64,000 nt of DNA. Source: Microvirga arsenatis. Its GTDB lineage: Bacteria > Pseudomonadota > Alphaproteobacteria > Rhizobiales > Beijerinckiaceae. The stretch spans positions 310,001-374,000 of the forward strand of contig NZ_JAAAXJ010000001.1 in the NCBI RefSeq assembly GCF_009910705.1, written 5' to 3'. Positions 44,452 to 53,733 of this stretch are shown piece after piece. A program made the position numbers and the translations under genes. The stretch's first letter is position 1. Every line of letters begins with the position of its first letter. The notes under the pieces are model-generated. The model did not search any database and was not told the DNA's origin. It was given only the letters and a program-made list of their open reading frames with translations.

Positions 44452-47031
44452 ATGCTCCAACAGCCGCGCCGCTGGCGTATGCTCATTCCTCTTGCGACCC
44501 TGCTGGGCGGGGCTGTGGTCTCGATGCTCGTCGCAGCGAGCCTTTGGAGCGTGATCGACGCACGCGACCGCATCAGCTTCGAGCGGAGGGTGGACCAGAC
44601 GCAGGATGCCATTCGCGACCGGCTCGACACCTACATTACCCTGCTGCGCGCCGGCGCGGGCCTCTTCAACGCCAACCGGCTCGAGGTCGATCGGGAGGCC
44701 TTCAGGGCCTTCGCGGCCGGGCTGCGGCTGAACAAGGATTATCCGGGCATCCAGGGGATCGGGTTCTCGGCCCGCGTCCTGCCGGATCAGCGTGAGGCCT
44801 TCGTCCGGGCGCAGCGCGAGGGAGGAGTGCCGGGCTTCCGGATCTGGCCCGATCACCCCCGGTCCGAGTTTCATTCCATCATTTACCTGGAACCGCTGGA
44901 TTCCCGGAACGAAGCCGCCATCGGCTTCGACATGTTCACGGAGGCGACGCGCAGGGCTGCGATGGAGAGAGCCCGCGATACCGGGCAGCCTGCAGCGAGC
45001 GGCAGGGTCGAGCTGGTCCAGGAGATCGACGAGGCCAAGCAGGCCGGATTCTTGCTCTATGTCCCGGTGTATAGGGGTGGGGAGACGCCCAAGACAACGT
45101 CCGAGCGGCAGGCGATGCTCGCCGGTTTCGTCTACAGCCCCTTTCGCGCCGGCGATCTGTTCACCGCCATCCTGCAGGGCGGGCGCAATCCGGGCTTGGA
45201 GCTCCAGGTGTTCGAAGGCGAGCCTTCCCCGCAGAATCTCCTGCACCGGTCCGGCCCGCGCGAGACCGGGGGGCAGGGCGAGCGGGCTGCCCGCTATACG
45301 GAGACCCGCACGCTCGACGTTGCGGGGCGTCAATGGACGATCGCATACCGCAGCAGCCAGCAGCTGGAGATGAGTTCCAACCTGTCGCTCATTCCCCTCT
45401 TCCTGGCCGGCGGCCTGCTCGCAACGATCCTGGTCTCGGCGGTGCTCTGGGCCGAGGTCAAGGCACGTTCCGCGGCCGACCGGACGAGCCGGGAGGCCCA
45501 GGATCGCGCCTTGGAGCTTTCCGTGCTGAACCGCACCGGCGCGGCCATTGCGGCGGAGCTCGATCTGGAGCGCATCGTGCAGCTGGTGACGGATGCAGGC
45601 GTCGAGCTCACGGGCGCTCAGTTCGGGGCGTTCTTCTACAATGTCGTGAATGCCCAAGGCGAGGCGTACACCCTGTACACCTTGTCGGGCGTGGAGCGCG
45701 AAAGCTTCTCCAGGTTTCCCATGCCTCGCGCGACCGCGGTGTTCCACCCGACCTTCGTGGGCGAAAGCATCATCCGGTCCGACGACATCCTCCAGGATCC
45801 CCGCTACGGGAAGAACGAACCCTACAAGGGGATGCCGGAGGGGCACCTGCCGGTTCGCAGCTATCTCGCCGTGCCGGTCGCCTCGCGTACGGGCGAGATT
45901 CTGGGAGGCCTGTTCTTCGGTCATCCCGAGCCCGGCAGATTCAGGCCGGAGCACGAAAGTCTCCTGGTCGGCATCGCAGGGCAGGCTGCCGTTGCCATCG
46001 ACAATGCCCGCCTGTTCCAGAACGCCCAACGCGAACTCGAGGAGCGCCGTCGGGCGCAGGAGGGGCTGCGGGAAGGCGAGGAGAGGCTGCGGCTGGCCCT
46101 GGAAGCGGGCAGACTCGGCACCTGGGAGCTGGACATCCCCTCCAACCGCCGCCTGCTGTCGTCCCGGTCGGCGGAGATCTTCGGGGTTTCGGCGGAGGAG
46201 CTCCTCGAGCGTGAGGCCTGGCAGGCCGTGATCCATCCTGACGACAGGGACCGGGTCAACGAGGCCTTCCGGCAGGCGCTGGAGGGGGGAGCGTCCTACC
46301 GGGCGGAATTCCGCGTTCTGGCGAGGGACGGGCGGGAACGCTGGGTCAGCTCGCAGGCGATCGTGCACCGGGACGAGGCTGGGGCCCCCCAGCGGGTCGT
46401 CGGCATCCACCAGGACATCACCGAGCGCAAGCGCTGGGAGGAGCACCAGATGCTCCTGATCAACGAGCTGAACCACCGGGTGAAGAACACCCTGGCCACC
46501 GTGCAGTCCATTGCCGGCCAGACCCTTCGGAGCGCCTCGTCCATGGAGCAGGTGCGCGAGGACCTCGAAGGGCGGCTGTTCGCCCTGTCCCGCGTCCACA
46601 ATGTCCTGACCCGTGAGAGCTGGGAGGGGGCCAGCCTCCGCGAGGTGGTGGAACAGGCCGTTGAGCCCTACCGCCGGAGCGACGACGACCGTTTCCATGT
46701 GGCCGGAGAGGATGTTCGACTTTCTCCCCGGATGGCTCTGGCCATTGCCCTGGCCCTGCAGGAGCTGACGACGAATGCGGTCAAATACGGCGCCCTCTCG
46801 AATGCGACAGGGATGGTGCGCATCACATGGAGGATTTCCGGCGCCCCGACCCGCCGGCGCCTCGTGCTGCGCTGGGAGGAGGCCGGCGGGCCGGCTGTGG
46901 ACCCGCCCAGGCGCCGCGGCTTTGGCAGCCGCCTGATCGAGAGAAGCTTCGCGATGGAGCTGGGCGGCCAAGCAACCATCGAGTTCCTGCCCGAAGGGGT
47001 CAGGTGCACGGTGGATGCGCCCCTTGCCTGA
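44452..47031 (+). CDS. CHASE-GAF-PAS HWE-family sensor histidine kinase
   Basis: This is an 859-residue membrane sensor kinase. A membrane helix at about 12-32 and another at about 310-335 bracket a periplasmic CHASE domain ([36 protein letters not shown]). A GAF domain follows at about 365-520 ([14 protein letters not shown]), then a PAS/PAC module ([14 protein letters not shown] ... [10 protein letters not shown]). The C-terminal HWE kinase core has [16 protein letters not shown] (phospho-His), [13 protein letters not shown] (N box) and LRWEEAGGP, with the WxE motif. HWE kinases often feed the general stress pathway or orphan receivers. No receiver gene is adjacent, so the output is unknown. 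Confidence 0.92.
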   Translation: MLQQPRRWRMLIPLATLLGGAVVSMLVAASLWSVIDARDRISFERRVDQTQDAIRDRLDTYITLLRAGAGLFNANRLEVDREAFRAFAAGLRLNKDYPGIQGIGFSARVLPDQREAFVRAQREGGVPGFRIWPDHPRSEFHSIIYLEPLDSRNEAAIGFDMFTEATRRAAMERARDTGQPAASGRVELVQEIDEAKQAGFLLYVPVYRGGETPKTTSERQAMLAGFVYSPFRAGDLFTAILQGGRNPGLELQVFEGEPSPQNLLHRSGPRETGGQGERAARYTETRTLDVAGRQWTIAYRSSQQLEMSSNLSLIPLFLAGGLLATILVSAVLWAEVKARSAADRTSREAQDRALELSVLNRTGAAIAAELDLERIVQLVTDAGVELTGAQFGAFFYNVVNAQGEAYTLYTLSGVERESFSRFPMPRATAVFHPTFVGESIIRSDDILQDPRYGKNEPYKGMPEGHLPVRSYLAVPVASRTGEILGGLFFGHPEPGRFRPEHESLLVGIAGQAAVAIDNARLFQNAQRELEERRRAQEGLREGEERLRLALEAGRLGTWELDIPSNRRLLSSRSAEIFGVSAEELLEREAWQAVIHPDDRDRVNEAFRQALEGGASYRAEFRVLARDGRERWVSSQAIVHRDEAGAPQRVVGIHQDITERKRWEEHQMLLINELNHRVKNTLATVQSIAGQTLRSASSMEQVREDLEGRLFALSRVHNVLTRESWEGASLREVVEQAVEPYRRSDDDRFHVAGEDVRLSPRMALAIALALQELTTNAVKYGALSNATGMVRITWRISGAPTRRRLVLRWEEAGGPAVDPPRRRGFGSRLIERSFAMELGGQATIEFLPEGVRCTVDAPLA

Positions 47032-47043
47032 GCCTGCCTGCGA

Positions 47044-47388
47044 TCAGGGCCTTCGTCTGGCCCCTCCAACACGGTTCAGCACCTCGCGTGGAATGCCGTG
47101 ATGCTTCACCACCGCGTCCCAGTCCCGGAGCCCGCACAGCTCCCGCTGGATCATGAAGGCCCAGACCCTTTCGGCAGCCGCGTCCACCAGGTCACGACGC
47201 CGGTCGCCACGGTTCTCGCCAGGCGTTTCGGCGTCGAAATTCCGCAGGGCCGCGAGAGCCTGGTCGACCTGCTGCCCAAGCGTTCCCAGGGCATGCGCCT
47301 TCTGCTCCCGGATCTCGTAGTCCAGCACGGTCCAGCCGGTTTCGCGCTGGAGCCCCGTCGATAGGCTCTGAGGGAGGCGAACTGCCAT
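47044..47388 (-). CDS. Conserved hypothetical protein (DUF6665-like)
   Basis: This 114-residue soluble helical protein reads TGWTVLDYEIREQKAHALGTLGQQVDQAL with a charged tail. The Y-E-x-(R)-x-x-K-x-x-A-L-G pattern resembles the DUF6665 family of Rhizobiales, and I am only moderately sure. The ATG at 47388 has GGAG nearby. It is convergent with the kinase gene (12 bases between stops). Two palindromic repeats lie upstream. Confidence 0.6.
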   Translation of the reverse strand: MAVRLPQSLSTGLQRETGWTVLDYEIREQKAHALGTLGQQVDQALAALRNFDAETPGENRGDRRRDLVDAAAERVWAFMIQRELCGLRDWDAVVKHHGIPREVLNRVGGARRRP

Positions 47389-47487
47389 TCCAGGTCTCCG
47401 CAAGCGTGAAGATGCGGGAAAGATGATGTCGGCTTTCCCGCGGGCAAACGTGACACCCTGGCGCAAGACGCAGCAGGACGCCGGCGC

Positions 47488-47584
47488 CTAGAGCTGATTC
47501 CTCTGACGTGGAATCAGCTCTAGTCTTTCCCCAGACGCACTTTTTGGCGGCGAACCGGACCCACTTCGCCGAAAAGCGCTCTAG
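47488..47584. repeat. CTAG-bounded palindromic repeats
   Basis: The first element is a perfect 14-bp inverted repeat, CTAGAGCTGATTCC/GGAATCAGCTCTAG (47488-47501 and 47510-47523), with an 8-base loop. The second follows directly. It has the inner stem CGGCGAA/TTCGCCG (47548-47554, 47565-47571) around CCGGACCCAC and ends in CTAG at 47581-47584. The CCGG-x-ACCCAC loop is shared with the repeat at 1034-1083, so both belong to one family. The terminal CTAG supplies the TAG stop codon of the GAF gene on the minus strand. Confidence 0.8.
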
Positions 47585-48105
47585 CCGCCCGGGCGCGGCT
47601 CGACACGCTTGGCCGCTGCCATCTCCCGTTCGGCGATCTCCCTCACAGCCCTGTCCGCGAAGAGCCGAAGCTCGGCCTTGTCGCCGCGGGAAAACGTGCG
47701 CGGTTTCCTGTCGAGCAGGCAAAAGGCGCCCAGGCGAATGTTCTTCATGAAGATCAGGGGAGCCCCGGCATAGAAGCGGATGTGGGGCTCGCCCGTGACG
47801 TAGGGATTCTGCCTGAACCGCTCGTCGGCGAGCGCGTCCTCGACGACGAAGACCTCATCGCTCAAGATCGTGTAGTTGCAGAAGGCGGGGTCTCTCGGGG
47901 TGTCCCCCGGCTCCAGCCCCTGCGCGGCCTTGATGCGCTGGTAGGTCCTGTCGAGAAGGCTGACGAGGCACATGGGAACGCCGAAGTGCTGCCGGGCCTC
48001 GGCGCAGATGGCATCGAGGACGGGGTCCGGTTTGGGATCGAGGGCACCGGTTTCCAGAAGAGCCTGCAGGCGCTCTTCCTCATGAGGACCGGTCGGGAAC
48101 GACAT
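47581..48105 (-). CDS. GAF-domain protein
   Basis: This 174-residue single GAF domain reads EERLQALLETGALDPKPDPVLDAICAEA, then FGVPMCLVSLLDRTYQRIKAAQGLE, PAFCNYTILSDEVFVVEDA and RLGAFCLLDRKPRTFS. This is the usual order of small GAF sensors that lack an output domain. The ligand is unknown; the Cys in FCNYTI and the acidic pocket are family features. It may work with a nearby kinase. The C-terminus EPRPGG is adjacent to a palindromic repeat that donates the stop codon, so the native end may have been altered. Confidence 0.85.
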   Translation of the reverse strand: MSFPTGPHEEERLQALLETGALDPKPDPVLDAICAEARQHFGVPMCLVSLLDRTYQRIKAAQGLEPGDTPRDPAFCNYTILSDEVFVVEDALADERFRQNPYVTGEPHIRFYAGAPLIFMKNIRLGAFCLLDRKPRTFSRGDKAELRLFADRAVREIAEREMAAAKRVEPRPGG

Positions 48106-48262
48106 CGCTTACCATCCTAGGCCAATGACCAATACAGGCCTTCGTCTCGCCGAGGCGCGACGAAGCCGAACATACACTCGCATCCGCCGCTGCCTAGCCC
48201 AACTCCGCCATAAGGGTAGTCCTGTCCGCCTTGATGACGCGAATGAGTTAATGCGGTGTCTT

Positions 48263-49312
48263 TCATGAGCGAGCCTGATGTGCGGAAAAACCATTGTCCG
48301 CACCAAGGAATGCGGCGCGCACGGCATGCCATGCCGGCTTTCTCCTGAACGCCCGGTCCAGAAGCAGCGGCCGTTGCCGGGCGCCATCCGGCCGCGGCCT
48401 GAAGGCGTTGAGCCAGGTCGAGAAGTCGGCCAAGCCCCAGGTGCCGACGGCGAGGACCCGGCTTTCGTCCAGAACGAGGTCGAGATAGGCGCGATACGTA
48501 TCCGCCACGATGCGATCGCGCTGCCTGGGATCGCGCGGGCAGAGATGATCCGACACGTCCATTTCGGTGATCATCACGCTCAGCCCCATCCCTCGGATCG
48601 TGCGAAGGAAGGCTCTGAACGCGGGATGCTGCCGAGGCTGTTCCAGGGCCGTGAGGTGGGACTGGATCCCGAGGCAGGCGATGGGGGTGCCCCTGGCCAG
48701 TTCCCGTTCAAGCAGGTCGATCATGTGCCGGCGCTTCCGCTCGGCTTCCGGCCCGGCATATTCCAGGCCCATCTCGTTGAGGACCAGGATGGCGCCGGGA
48801 TCGCGGGCAGCAGCCGCGCGGAAGGCGGTCTCGATGTAATCGGGCCCGAAAGCCGCGAGAAAGGGGGACACCCGCAGGCCGTCCTGGCGGCCATGGGCCG
48901 GTTCCAGTGGCTCGTTCACCACATCCCATGAGCGCAGCCGGCCTGCATAGCGGGCGACCGTCCTCTCCAGATGCCGCAGGGCCGCCTGGGCGAAGTCCAT
49001 GCTCTGATTGGCGCGCCGGCTTTCCGGGATCGCCTCGTGCCACCAGAGAGTATGACCGTGAAAGGCAAGGCCGTTGTCGGCTGCAAAGGCCATGAGCCTG
49101 TCGGCAGCGGAATAGTCAGGCTCATGGGGATGCCGGCCGATCACATCCCATTTCAACTCGTATTCCGGCGTTACTAGGTTGCAATCGCGCAGAATTGCAC
49201 GGGTCAGCGGTTGCGCGGAAAGGTCCGAGGTGCAAAGAGCGGTGCCGCAAAGCAGGTTTCGTCGGGCGGCGGCGCTCGACAATCTGTGCTTGTTTGGTTC
49301 ATCCTGCGACAT
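48263..49312 (-). CDS. GH10 endo-beta-1,4-xylanase-like glycosidase
   Basis: This 349-residue glycoside hydrolase of family 10 has the (beta/alpha)8 barrel signatures. The acid/base Glu is E134 in WDVVNEPL and the nucleophile is E250 in MITEMDVSD. HGHTLWWHEAIP at about 85-96 forms the glycone subsite. Family members cut xylan or other beta-1,4-linked polymers. The N-terminus ARRNLLCGTALC resembles a short twin-arginine signal, so export is possible but uncertain. It is divergent from the partner-switching operon (72 bases between starts) and close to polysaccharide genes, where it could trim or release a surface polymer. Plant xylan degradation is the alternative. Confidence 0.9.
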   Translation of the reverse strand: MSQDEPNKHRLSSAAARRNLLCGTALCTSDLSAQPLTRAILRDCNLVTPEYELKWDVIGRHPHEPDYSAADRLMAFAADNGLAFHGHTLWWHEAIPESRRANQSMDFAQAALRHLERTVARYAGRLRSWDVVNEPLEPAHGRQDGLRVSPFLAAFGPDYIETAFRAAAARDPGAILVLNEMGLEYAGPEAERKRRHMIDLLERELARGTPIACLGIQSHLTALEQPRQHPAFRAFLRTIRGMGLSVMITEMDVSDHLCPRDPRQRDRIVADTYRAYLDLVLDESRVLAVGTWGLADFSTWLNAFRPRPDGARQRPLLLDRAFRRKPAWHAVRAAFLGADNGFSAHQARS

Positions 49313-49384
49313 CCATTCCTATTCCCCTCAACTGAGTACCGCATCAGTCCCAAACCCGCCAAAGTTCTCCCAGATCCCCTGCAC

Positions 49385-51379
49385 ATGAAGATTCGTCACA
49401 CCCTGCTGATCCTCACGGCTATCCTCGGCATCGCCCTGCTGGTTGCCGTGTCGGTGCAGATCCGGGAAGAAATTCTGGGCTATGAAGCGACCGAGCGCAT
49501 GGTGGCTTCGAATGCCGTGCGGGAGCAGCTTCTGCTGGGAACGGACGCGCTTGCCAACGAGCGAAGCCTGACCTTCGTGCTTCTCATCGAGGATGATGTC
49601 GAGAATGGCCGGCTCGAAACCCTGGGGGAGGCGCGACGCCGCGTCGACGGGTTTCTGCAGGCGGCAGAGAATGAGCTCGCCGCAGCCCGTTCCGCCTTGA
49701 GCAACACCGATGAGAGCCTGGCCTCGCTCTCGCGTGCCCGTCGGGACATCGTCGCCCTGCGCGATCAGGTGGACGAATATCTCAAGCCCGACCAGCCGCG
49801 ACCGCGCGGAGAATTCGCTCCCCGCTGGTTCCGGCAATCCTCCATGGTCATCGAGGAACTGCAATCCTCACGCTTGACCCTGCTGCAACGCGAGCGTCCC
49901 CTGCAGCCAACCTTGCGAGCCGAGGCCAACCTGAGGACGTTCGGCGGCATTCTGAGCGAAAGCATCGCGCGCAACCAAGCCTTGCTGGCGCGCGCTCTGA
50001 GAAATCCGGATGCTGCCAGCAGCCTCGATCTGGAGGCGATTGGACGCAATGCCGGACGGGCGGGGCTCGCCTGGGAGCTGATCGAAGGCCAGAGGGCGAG
50101 CCCTCTGACCGAGCCGGTCAGGGCCGCCATCGCCGCCAGCCATGAGGATTACGATTCCACCCTTGCGCCCCTCCAGCAATCCCTCCTGACGGCCTTGCTG
50201 AGCAGGGTGCGTCCTGGCCTCGACTCGGGACAATGGTACGAGGTCGCCGGCCGTTCCTTGCAGTATGTCGCGTCGATGCAGAAGGAACTGCTGCGCAGTT
50301 CCCGGGAGCAGCTTCAGGCTGAGCTGCGGCGCGCTCAGCGGTCGGTTCTGCAGTGGTCCGGGCTGCTGCTTCTGGGCGTCGGAGCCGTCGCCGGAAGTAT
50401 CCTCGTGGTGCGCCGGCGGATCGTGCAGCCCCTGGAGAGCCTGAGCCAGGCCATGCTCAAGCTGGCCGACGACGATCTGACCATCCCGCTCCCGCGGGTG
50501 AACCGGGCCGACGAGATCGGCGAGATGAACGACGCGTTGCGCGTCTTCAAGGCCAATGCGATCCAGCGGGAGAGGGCGCAGAACGAGAAGCAGGTGCTCC
50601 ATGCCCGCCTGCGGGATGCCTATCGGCAGCTTCAGAAGGATCTCGAGGCCGCCGCCGTCATTCAGGGCGCCATGCTTCCCCCGCCGGCCCGGATCGGCGA
50701 CGTGCAGTTCCAAGGCCTCTACCGTCCCTCGAGCCATATTGCCGGGGATACCTACAACATTCTGCGTCGCACGGACGGAGGGATCGGGTTCTTCCAGGTC
50801 GATGTGGCAGGCCATGGGGCCGCGGCGGCGCTGGTCTCCGTCGCCTGCCATCACGCCCTGTCGCAGGCCATCCTGACCCGGAACCAGGGAACGCGGCTGG
50901 ATGAAATCGCTGCCCAGATCAACGACGACTGGCCCGACGACCTTCCGTATTTCACGATGATCCTCGGCGAGATCGATCCCCGCTCGCGCAGGGCCAGACT
51001 CGTCCAGGCCGGGCATCCTTCCCCGCTGGTGATCAGGTCCGACGGCACCGTCGAGCCGATCGGCGAGGGCGGTCTCCCTGTTGGCATCATTCGGGCGGCC
51101 ACCTACGAGACGCTCGACTTCGCATTCGAGCCCGGCGATCGCATCCTGATTTATTCCGACGGCCTGATCGAGGCCGAGAACCCGCAGGGGGAACAGTTCT
51201 CGGAAGCACGGCTGCGCAAGCTGGTCGGCGATCATGCGTCAGCCGACGCTCCGGCCCTGCTCGGTATGCTCGATGATGTGTTGCGCAACTGGCGCAGCTC
51301 TGAAACCCTGGATGACGACCTGAGCGTTCTTGCCCTGGAGCGCTTACCCGAAAGGATCGAGGCTGATGCTGTCCACTGA
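49385..51379 (+). CDS. SpoIIE/RsbU-type PP2C phosphatase with HAMP sensor
   Basis: This is a 664-residue membrane phosphatase of the partner-switching type. An N-terminal helix (about 5-26) and another at about 343-365 bracket a helical periplasmic sensor of about 315 residues, unrecognised. A HAMP domain follows (RRRIVQPLESLSQAMLKLADDDL), then a short coiled coil and the SpoIIE-type PP2C domain. The domain has HIAGDTYNIL (usual GD-x-Y-D, here N), VDVAGHGAAAALVS, LVQAGHPSPL, YSDGLIEA and SETLDDDLSVLAL. Such enzymes dephosphorylate STAS proteins. It overlaps the downstream STAS gene by 14 bases and is co-transcribed with it and the RsbW-like ATPase gene. Confidence 0.92.
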   Translation: MKIRHTLLILTAILGIALLVAVSVQIREEILGYEATERMVASNAVREQLLLGTDALANERSLTFVLLIEDDVENGRLETLGEARRRVDGFLQAAENELAAARSALSNTDESLASLSRARRDIVALRDQVDEYLKPDQPRPRGEFAPRWFRQSSMVIEELQSSRLTLLQRERPLQPTLRAEANLRTFGGILSESIARNQALLARALRNPDAASSLDLEAIGRNAGRAGLAWELIEGQRASPLTEPVRAAIAASHEDYDSTLAPLQQSLLTALLSRVRPGLDSGQWYEVAGRSLQYVASMQKELLRSSREQLQAELRRAQRSVLQWSGLLLLGVGAVAGSILVVRRRIVQPLESLSQAMLKLADDDLTIPLPRVNRADEIGEMNDALRVFKANAIQRERAQNEKQVLHARLRDAYRQLQKDLEAAAVIQGAMLPPPARIGDVQFQGLYRPSSHIAGDTYNILRRTDGGIGFFQVDVAGHGAAAALVSVACHHALSQAILTRNQGTRLDEIAAQINDDWPDDLPYFTMILGEIDPRSRRARLVQAGHPSPLVIRSDGTVEPIGEGGLPVGIIRAATYETLDFAFEPGDRILIYSDGLIEAENPQGEQFSEARLRKLVGDHASADAPALLGMLDDVLRNWRSSETLDDDLSVLALERLPERIEADAVH

Positions 51380-51701
51380 CCTGCGCAACAACGTCCTTGT
51401 CGTTCGTGTGGCTGAGAAGCGGATCGATGCCGGCAAGGCTCCCGCCTTCAAGGACGAGATGGCACGGTGCATCGATGCCGGGCAGAGCCAGATCGTGCTC
51501 GACCTGAGCAGCGTCGAGTTCATGGACAGCTCAGGCCTCGGGGCCCTGGTCTCCTGCCTCAAGCGCCTCGGCCCAAGGGGCAGCCTTGCGGTGGCGGGGG
51601 CGGGCGGCGCCGTCGGCCGGCTGTTTGCCTTGACCCGCATGGATCGAGTCTTCGCCCTTCATCCGGATGTCGAGACGGCGGTCGAGCGGCTTTCGGTCTG
51701 A
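51366..51701 (+). CDS. STAS-domain anti-sigma factor antagonist (RsbV-like), copy 1
   Basis: This 111-residue STAS protein contains the conserved phosphorylation segment VEFMDSSGLGALVS, the Ser targeted by RsbW-type kinases. The C-terminal ALTRMDRVFALHPDV is also typical. Unphosphorylated, it is expected to bind the RsbW-like ATPase encoded 26 bases downstream and free that protein's target. The ATG at 51366 lies inside the phosphatase gene, and the 14-base overlap implies coupled translation. A second STAS protein is encoded at 53730. Confidence 0.92.
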   Translation: MLSTDLRNNVLVVRVAEKRIDAGKAPAFKDEMARCIDAGQSQIVLDLSSVEFMDSSGLGALVSCLKRLGPRGSLAVAGAGGAVGRLFALTRMDRVFALHPDVETAVERLSV

Positions 51702-51727
51702 GCGCTCAGGTAAGGGAAAGGAACGGG

Positions 51728-52171
51728 ATGGTCTCCTCAATCAGCCTTGCGATCGACAGCGATCTCGACAAGGTCTCCCTCATCGCGCGGGCCGTTCGCG
51801 CCCTCTGTCAGGACCTGATGGAAGCGGAGGATCTGGACGCCGTCGAGTTGAGCCTGGTCGAGGCGATCAACAACGTGATCAAGCACGGCTATCAGGGAAA
51901 GAGCGGCAAGGACGTGCAAGTGGCAGTCGGCCTGCAATCGGACCGGGTCGTGATCGACGTGATCGACCATGCCCCTCCGATGGCGCCGCAGGTGCTCGAG
52001 CAGAACTCGGACAGCCTCTTCGCCTTCGACGAGGCGGATCTGTCGAGCATTCCGGAAGGGGGCATGGGATTGGCGCTCATCCGCATGAACATGGACGAGG
52101 TGGAATACCTCTCCAGCGACACCGAAAACCGCCTTCGCATGGTGAAGCGGATCGCTTCCCCGACTTCCTAG
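51728..52171 (+). CDS. RsbW/SpoIIAB-like anti-sigma factor kinase
   Basis: This 147-residue GHKL-type ATPase is of the serine-kinase anti-sigma family. The N box reads LSLVEAINNVIKHGYQGK, the G1 region VIDVIDHAPPM and the G2 region SIPEGGMGLALIRMNMDEVEYL. It should phosphorylate the STAS protein and bind a target, classically a sigma factor. No sigma gene is in the window, so the target may be an enzyme or a regulator elsewhere. It is the third gene of the phosphatase-STAS-kinase operon. The SD is AAGGAACGGG. Confidence 0.93.
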   Translation: MVSSISLAIDSDLDKVSLIARAVRALCQDLMEAEDLDAVELSLVEAINNVIKHGYQGKSGKDVQVAVGLQSDRVVIDVIDHAPPMAPQVLEQNSDSLFAFDEADLSSIPEGGMGLALIRMNMDEVEYLSSDTENRLRMVKRIASPTS

Positions 52172-52174
52172 TCC

Positions 52175-52642
52175 CTAGCTCCTGGCCGTATCGAGATTGG
52201 CGATCCGCTCCTGAAGCGAGGGGAAGGCGATGGCTGCCGCTCCCAGCGCCGCATCGAGGAGCGGATTCGCCTCGCCCTTTCTGCGCTCCATATCCGTCAG
52301 GACCCGCTCGACCCGCGAAAGGCCGTCCTGCGGGGCCAGGATGCCGATTTGGACGGCGGACGAGAGGGCGACGAGAAGGGCTGCCCGGTTCACCGCGGCG
52401 CCGGGATCGGCAGCATAGGCTTCCTCCGAGCGCTGGAGATTCCTTCGCACCGCCGTGTCCAGGGCCGGAGGGATGGAGGCCGGAGCATTCCGTTGTCTGG
52501 CAACTTCCGTTGCAACGCGGCTCTGAATGCGCTCTTCCGTGTCCAGGGTTTCAAGATAGATGATGATCCCTGTCGAGATGGCGAGCGCAACGATGAAGGT
52601 GAGCTGTCCCCGGGCCTTGAGGAGGCCTTCCTTGAAAGTCAA
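52175..52642 (-). CDS. Membrane-anchored protein of unknown function
   Basis: This 155-residue protein has one membrane helix near the N-terminus (LTFIVALAISTGIIIYLE) and a helical, charged soluble domain (NLQRSEEAYAADPGAAVNRAALLVALSSAVQIG). The family is unknown. An ATG at 52672 is possible. The TTG at 52642, preceded by GGAGG seven bases upstream, is better supported. It is convergent with the RsbW-like gene, with only three bases between stops. The gap from 52643 to 52935 holds its promoter and that of the PIG-L gene and shows nothing else. Confidence 0.65.
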   Translation of the reverse strand: MTFKEGLLKARGQLTFIVALAISTGIIIYLETLDTEERIQSRVATEVARQRNAPASIPPALDTAVRRNLQRSEEAYAADPGAAVNRAALLVALSSAVQIGILAPQDGLSRVERVLTDMERRKGEANPLLDAALGAAAIAFPSLQERIANLDTARS

Positions 52643-52935
52643 CGTCGAGCCTCCGGTAGCCTCTGAACGCAAAACTGGATCCGTCTGCCTCGTCCATAGC
52701 TAGAGGAGGGACGGGGAGATTGAAAGCCTGCGTCTGCACAATTCAACAGCAACGCTGGGAGAGGCTCGTCCATCGCCTGGAGCTTGCGAGGGAAGCCGCC
52801 GGATCCGGCCGCCTCCGGACGATCGGGGTTGGATTTCAGGACCCGCTCTTCTAGATCAGGAGCGACGAACTGAGACGATTCGGGCTGGGGCCACAGCCTC
52901 GGGCGTCCAATGAAAGGCGAGCAAAGCAGGGCCTC

Positions 52936-53733
52936 ATGAGTGTTCTGACGTCAGGGGCAGCCCTCTTCATCCAGCCTCACTACGACGATGTTCCGCTGTC
53001 ATGCGGGGGGACTGCTGCCCTTTTGGCCAGAGGCGGGCATAGCCCCTGCATGATCACCGTCTTCGCCAGCGAGCTTGTCGATGAGATGGTGGGCGAGTTT
53101 GCCGCTTGGAAGCATGAACGGTGGAAGGTAACCGATGCGGACCAGGTTCAGGCGGTCCGGCGCACCGAGGATGCGGAGGCAGCCCGCACTCTGGGGTGCC
53201 CTGTGCGCTGGCTCGGCTTGCCCGATGCGATCTATCGCGGCGACCGCTATACGTCCGACCCGGAGCTCTTCGGCTCGTTGAAATCCGAGGAACTGGAGCT
53301 CGCCGCGCATCTGGCGGAAGAGATCCGGAATCTGCCGGAGTGGCGCGACGGCATGCGGGTCTTCGTTCCCCTGGGCGTCGGCTCCCATGTGGACCACCAA
53401 CTGGTGTTCGAGGCCGGCCGCCGCCTCGCGTCCCTGGGCGCCCACGTTTATGCCTACGAGGATTGCCCCTACGCCATTCATACTCCTGCTGGAGTCGAGG
53501 CTCGTCTTGCCAAGCTGGGCTCCGCCGTCGGGGAGCCTGTGATCGTGCCGATAGGGCAGGCGCTCGAGACCAGGATCGAGGCGATTGCCTGCTACCGGTC
53601 ACAAGTTCCGGTCATCTTCAGGTTCACGGCAGATTTCCGAGGCACGGTCGCGGAATTTGCATTAAGGACGGGCGGGGGAATCGAACCCGCCGAGCGGTTC
53701 TGGCCCGTTCGGCCGTTGGACGGTGAAGGATGA
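52936..53733 (+). CDS. PIG-L family deacetylase
   Basis: This 265-residue zinc-dependent deacetylase of the PIG-L/LmbE family typically removes acetyl groups from N-acetylglucosamine-containing substrates. The first zinc motif is PHYDDVPLSCGG (residues 14-25; the usual form is PHPDDExxxxG), which keeps the His and both Asp. The second zinc motif is GSHVDHQ. So the metal site appears intact despite changes at the P and E positions. It overlaps the next STAS gene by four bases (ATGA). The context suggests it modifies the polysaccharide made by the nearby glycosyltransferase. Other substrates cannot be excluded. Confidence 0.85.
   Translation: MSVLTSGAALFIQPHYDDVPLSCGGTAALLARGGHSPCMITVFASELVDEMVGEFAAWKHERWKVTDADQVQAVRRTEDAEAARTLGCPVRWLGLPDAIYRGDRYTSDPELFGSLKSEELELAAHLAEEIRNLPEWRDGMRVFVPLGVGSHVDHQLVFEAGRRLASLGAHVYAYEDCPYAIHTPAGVEARLAKLGSAVGEPVIVPIGQALETRIEAIACYRSQVPVIFRFTADFRGTVAEFALRTGGGIEPAERFWPVRPLDGEG

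Noticed and set aside
53660..53725. tRNA-like segment: GGGGAATCGAACCC on the plus strand resembles the T arm of a reverse-strand tRNA
   Set aside because: No acceptor stem, anticodon arm or CCA can be built around it, and it codes for the normal end of the PIG-L protein (GGGIEPAERFWPV).
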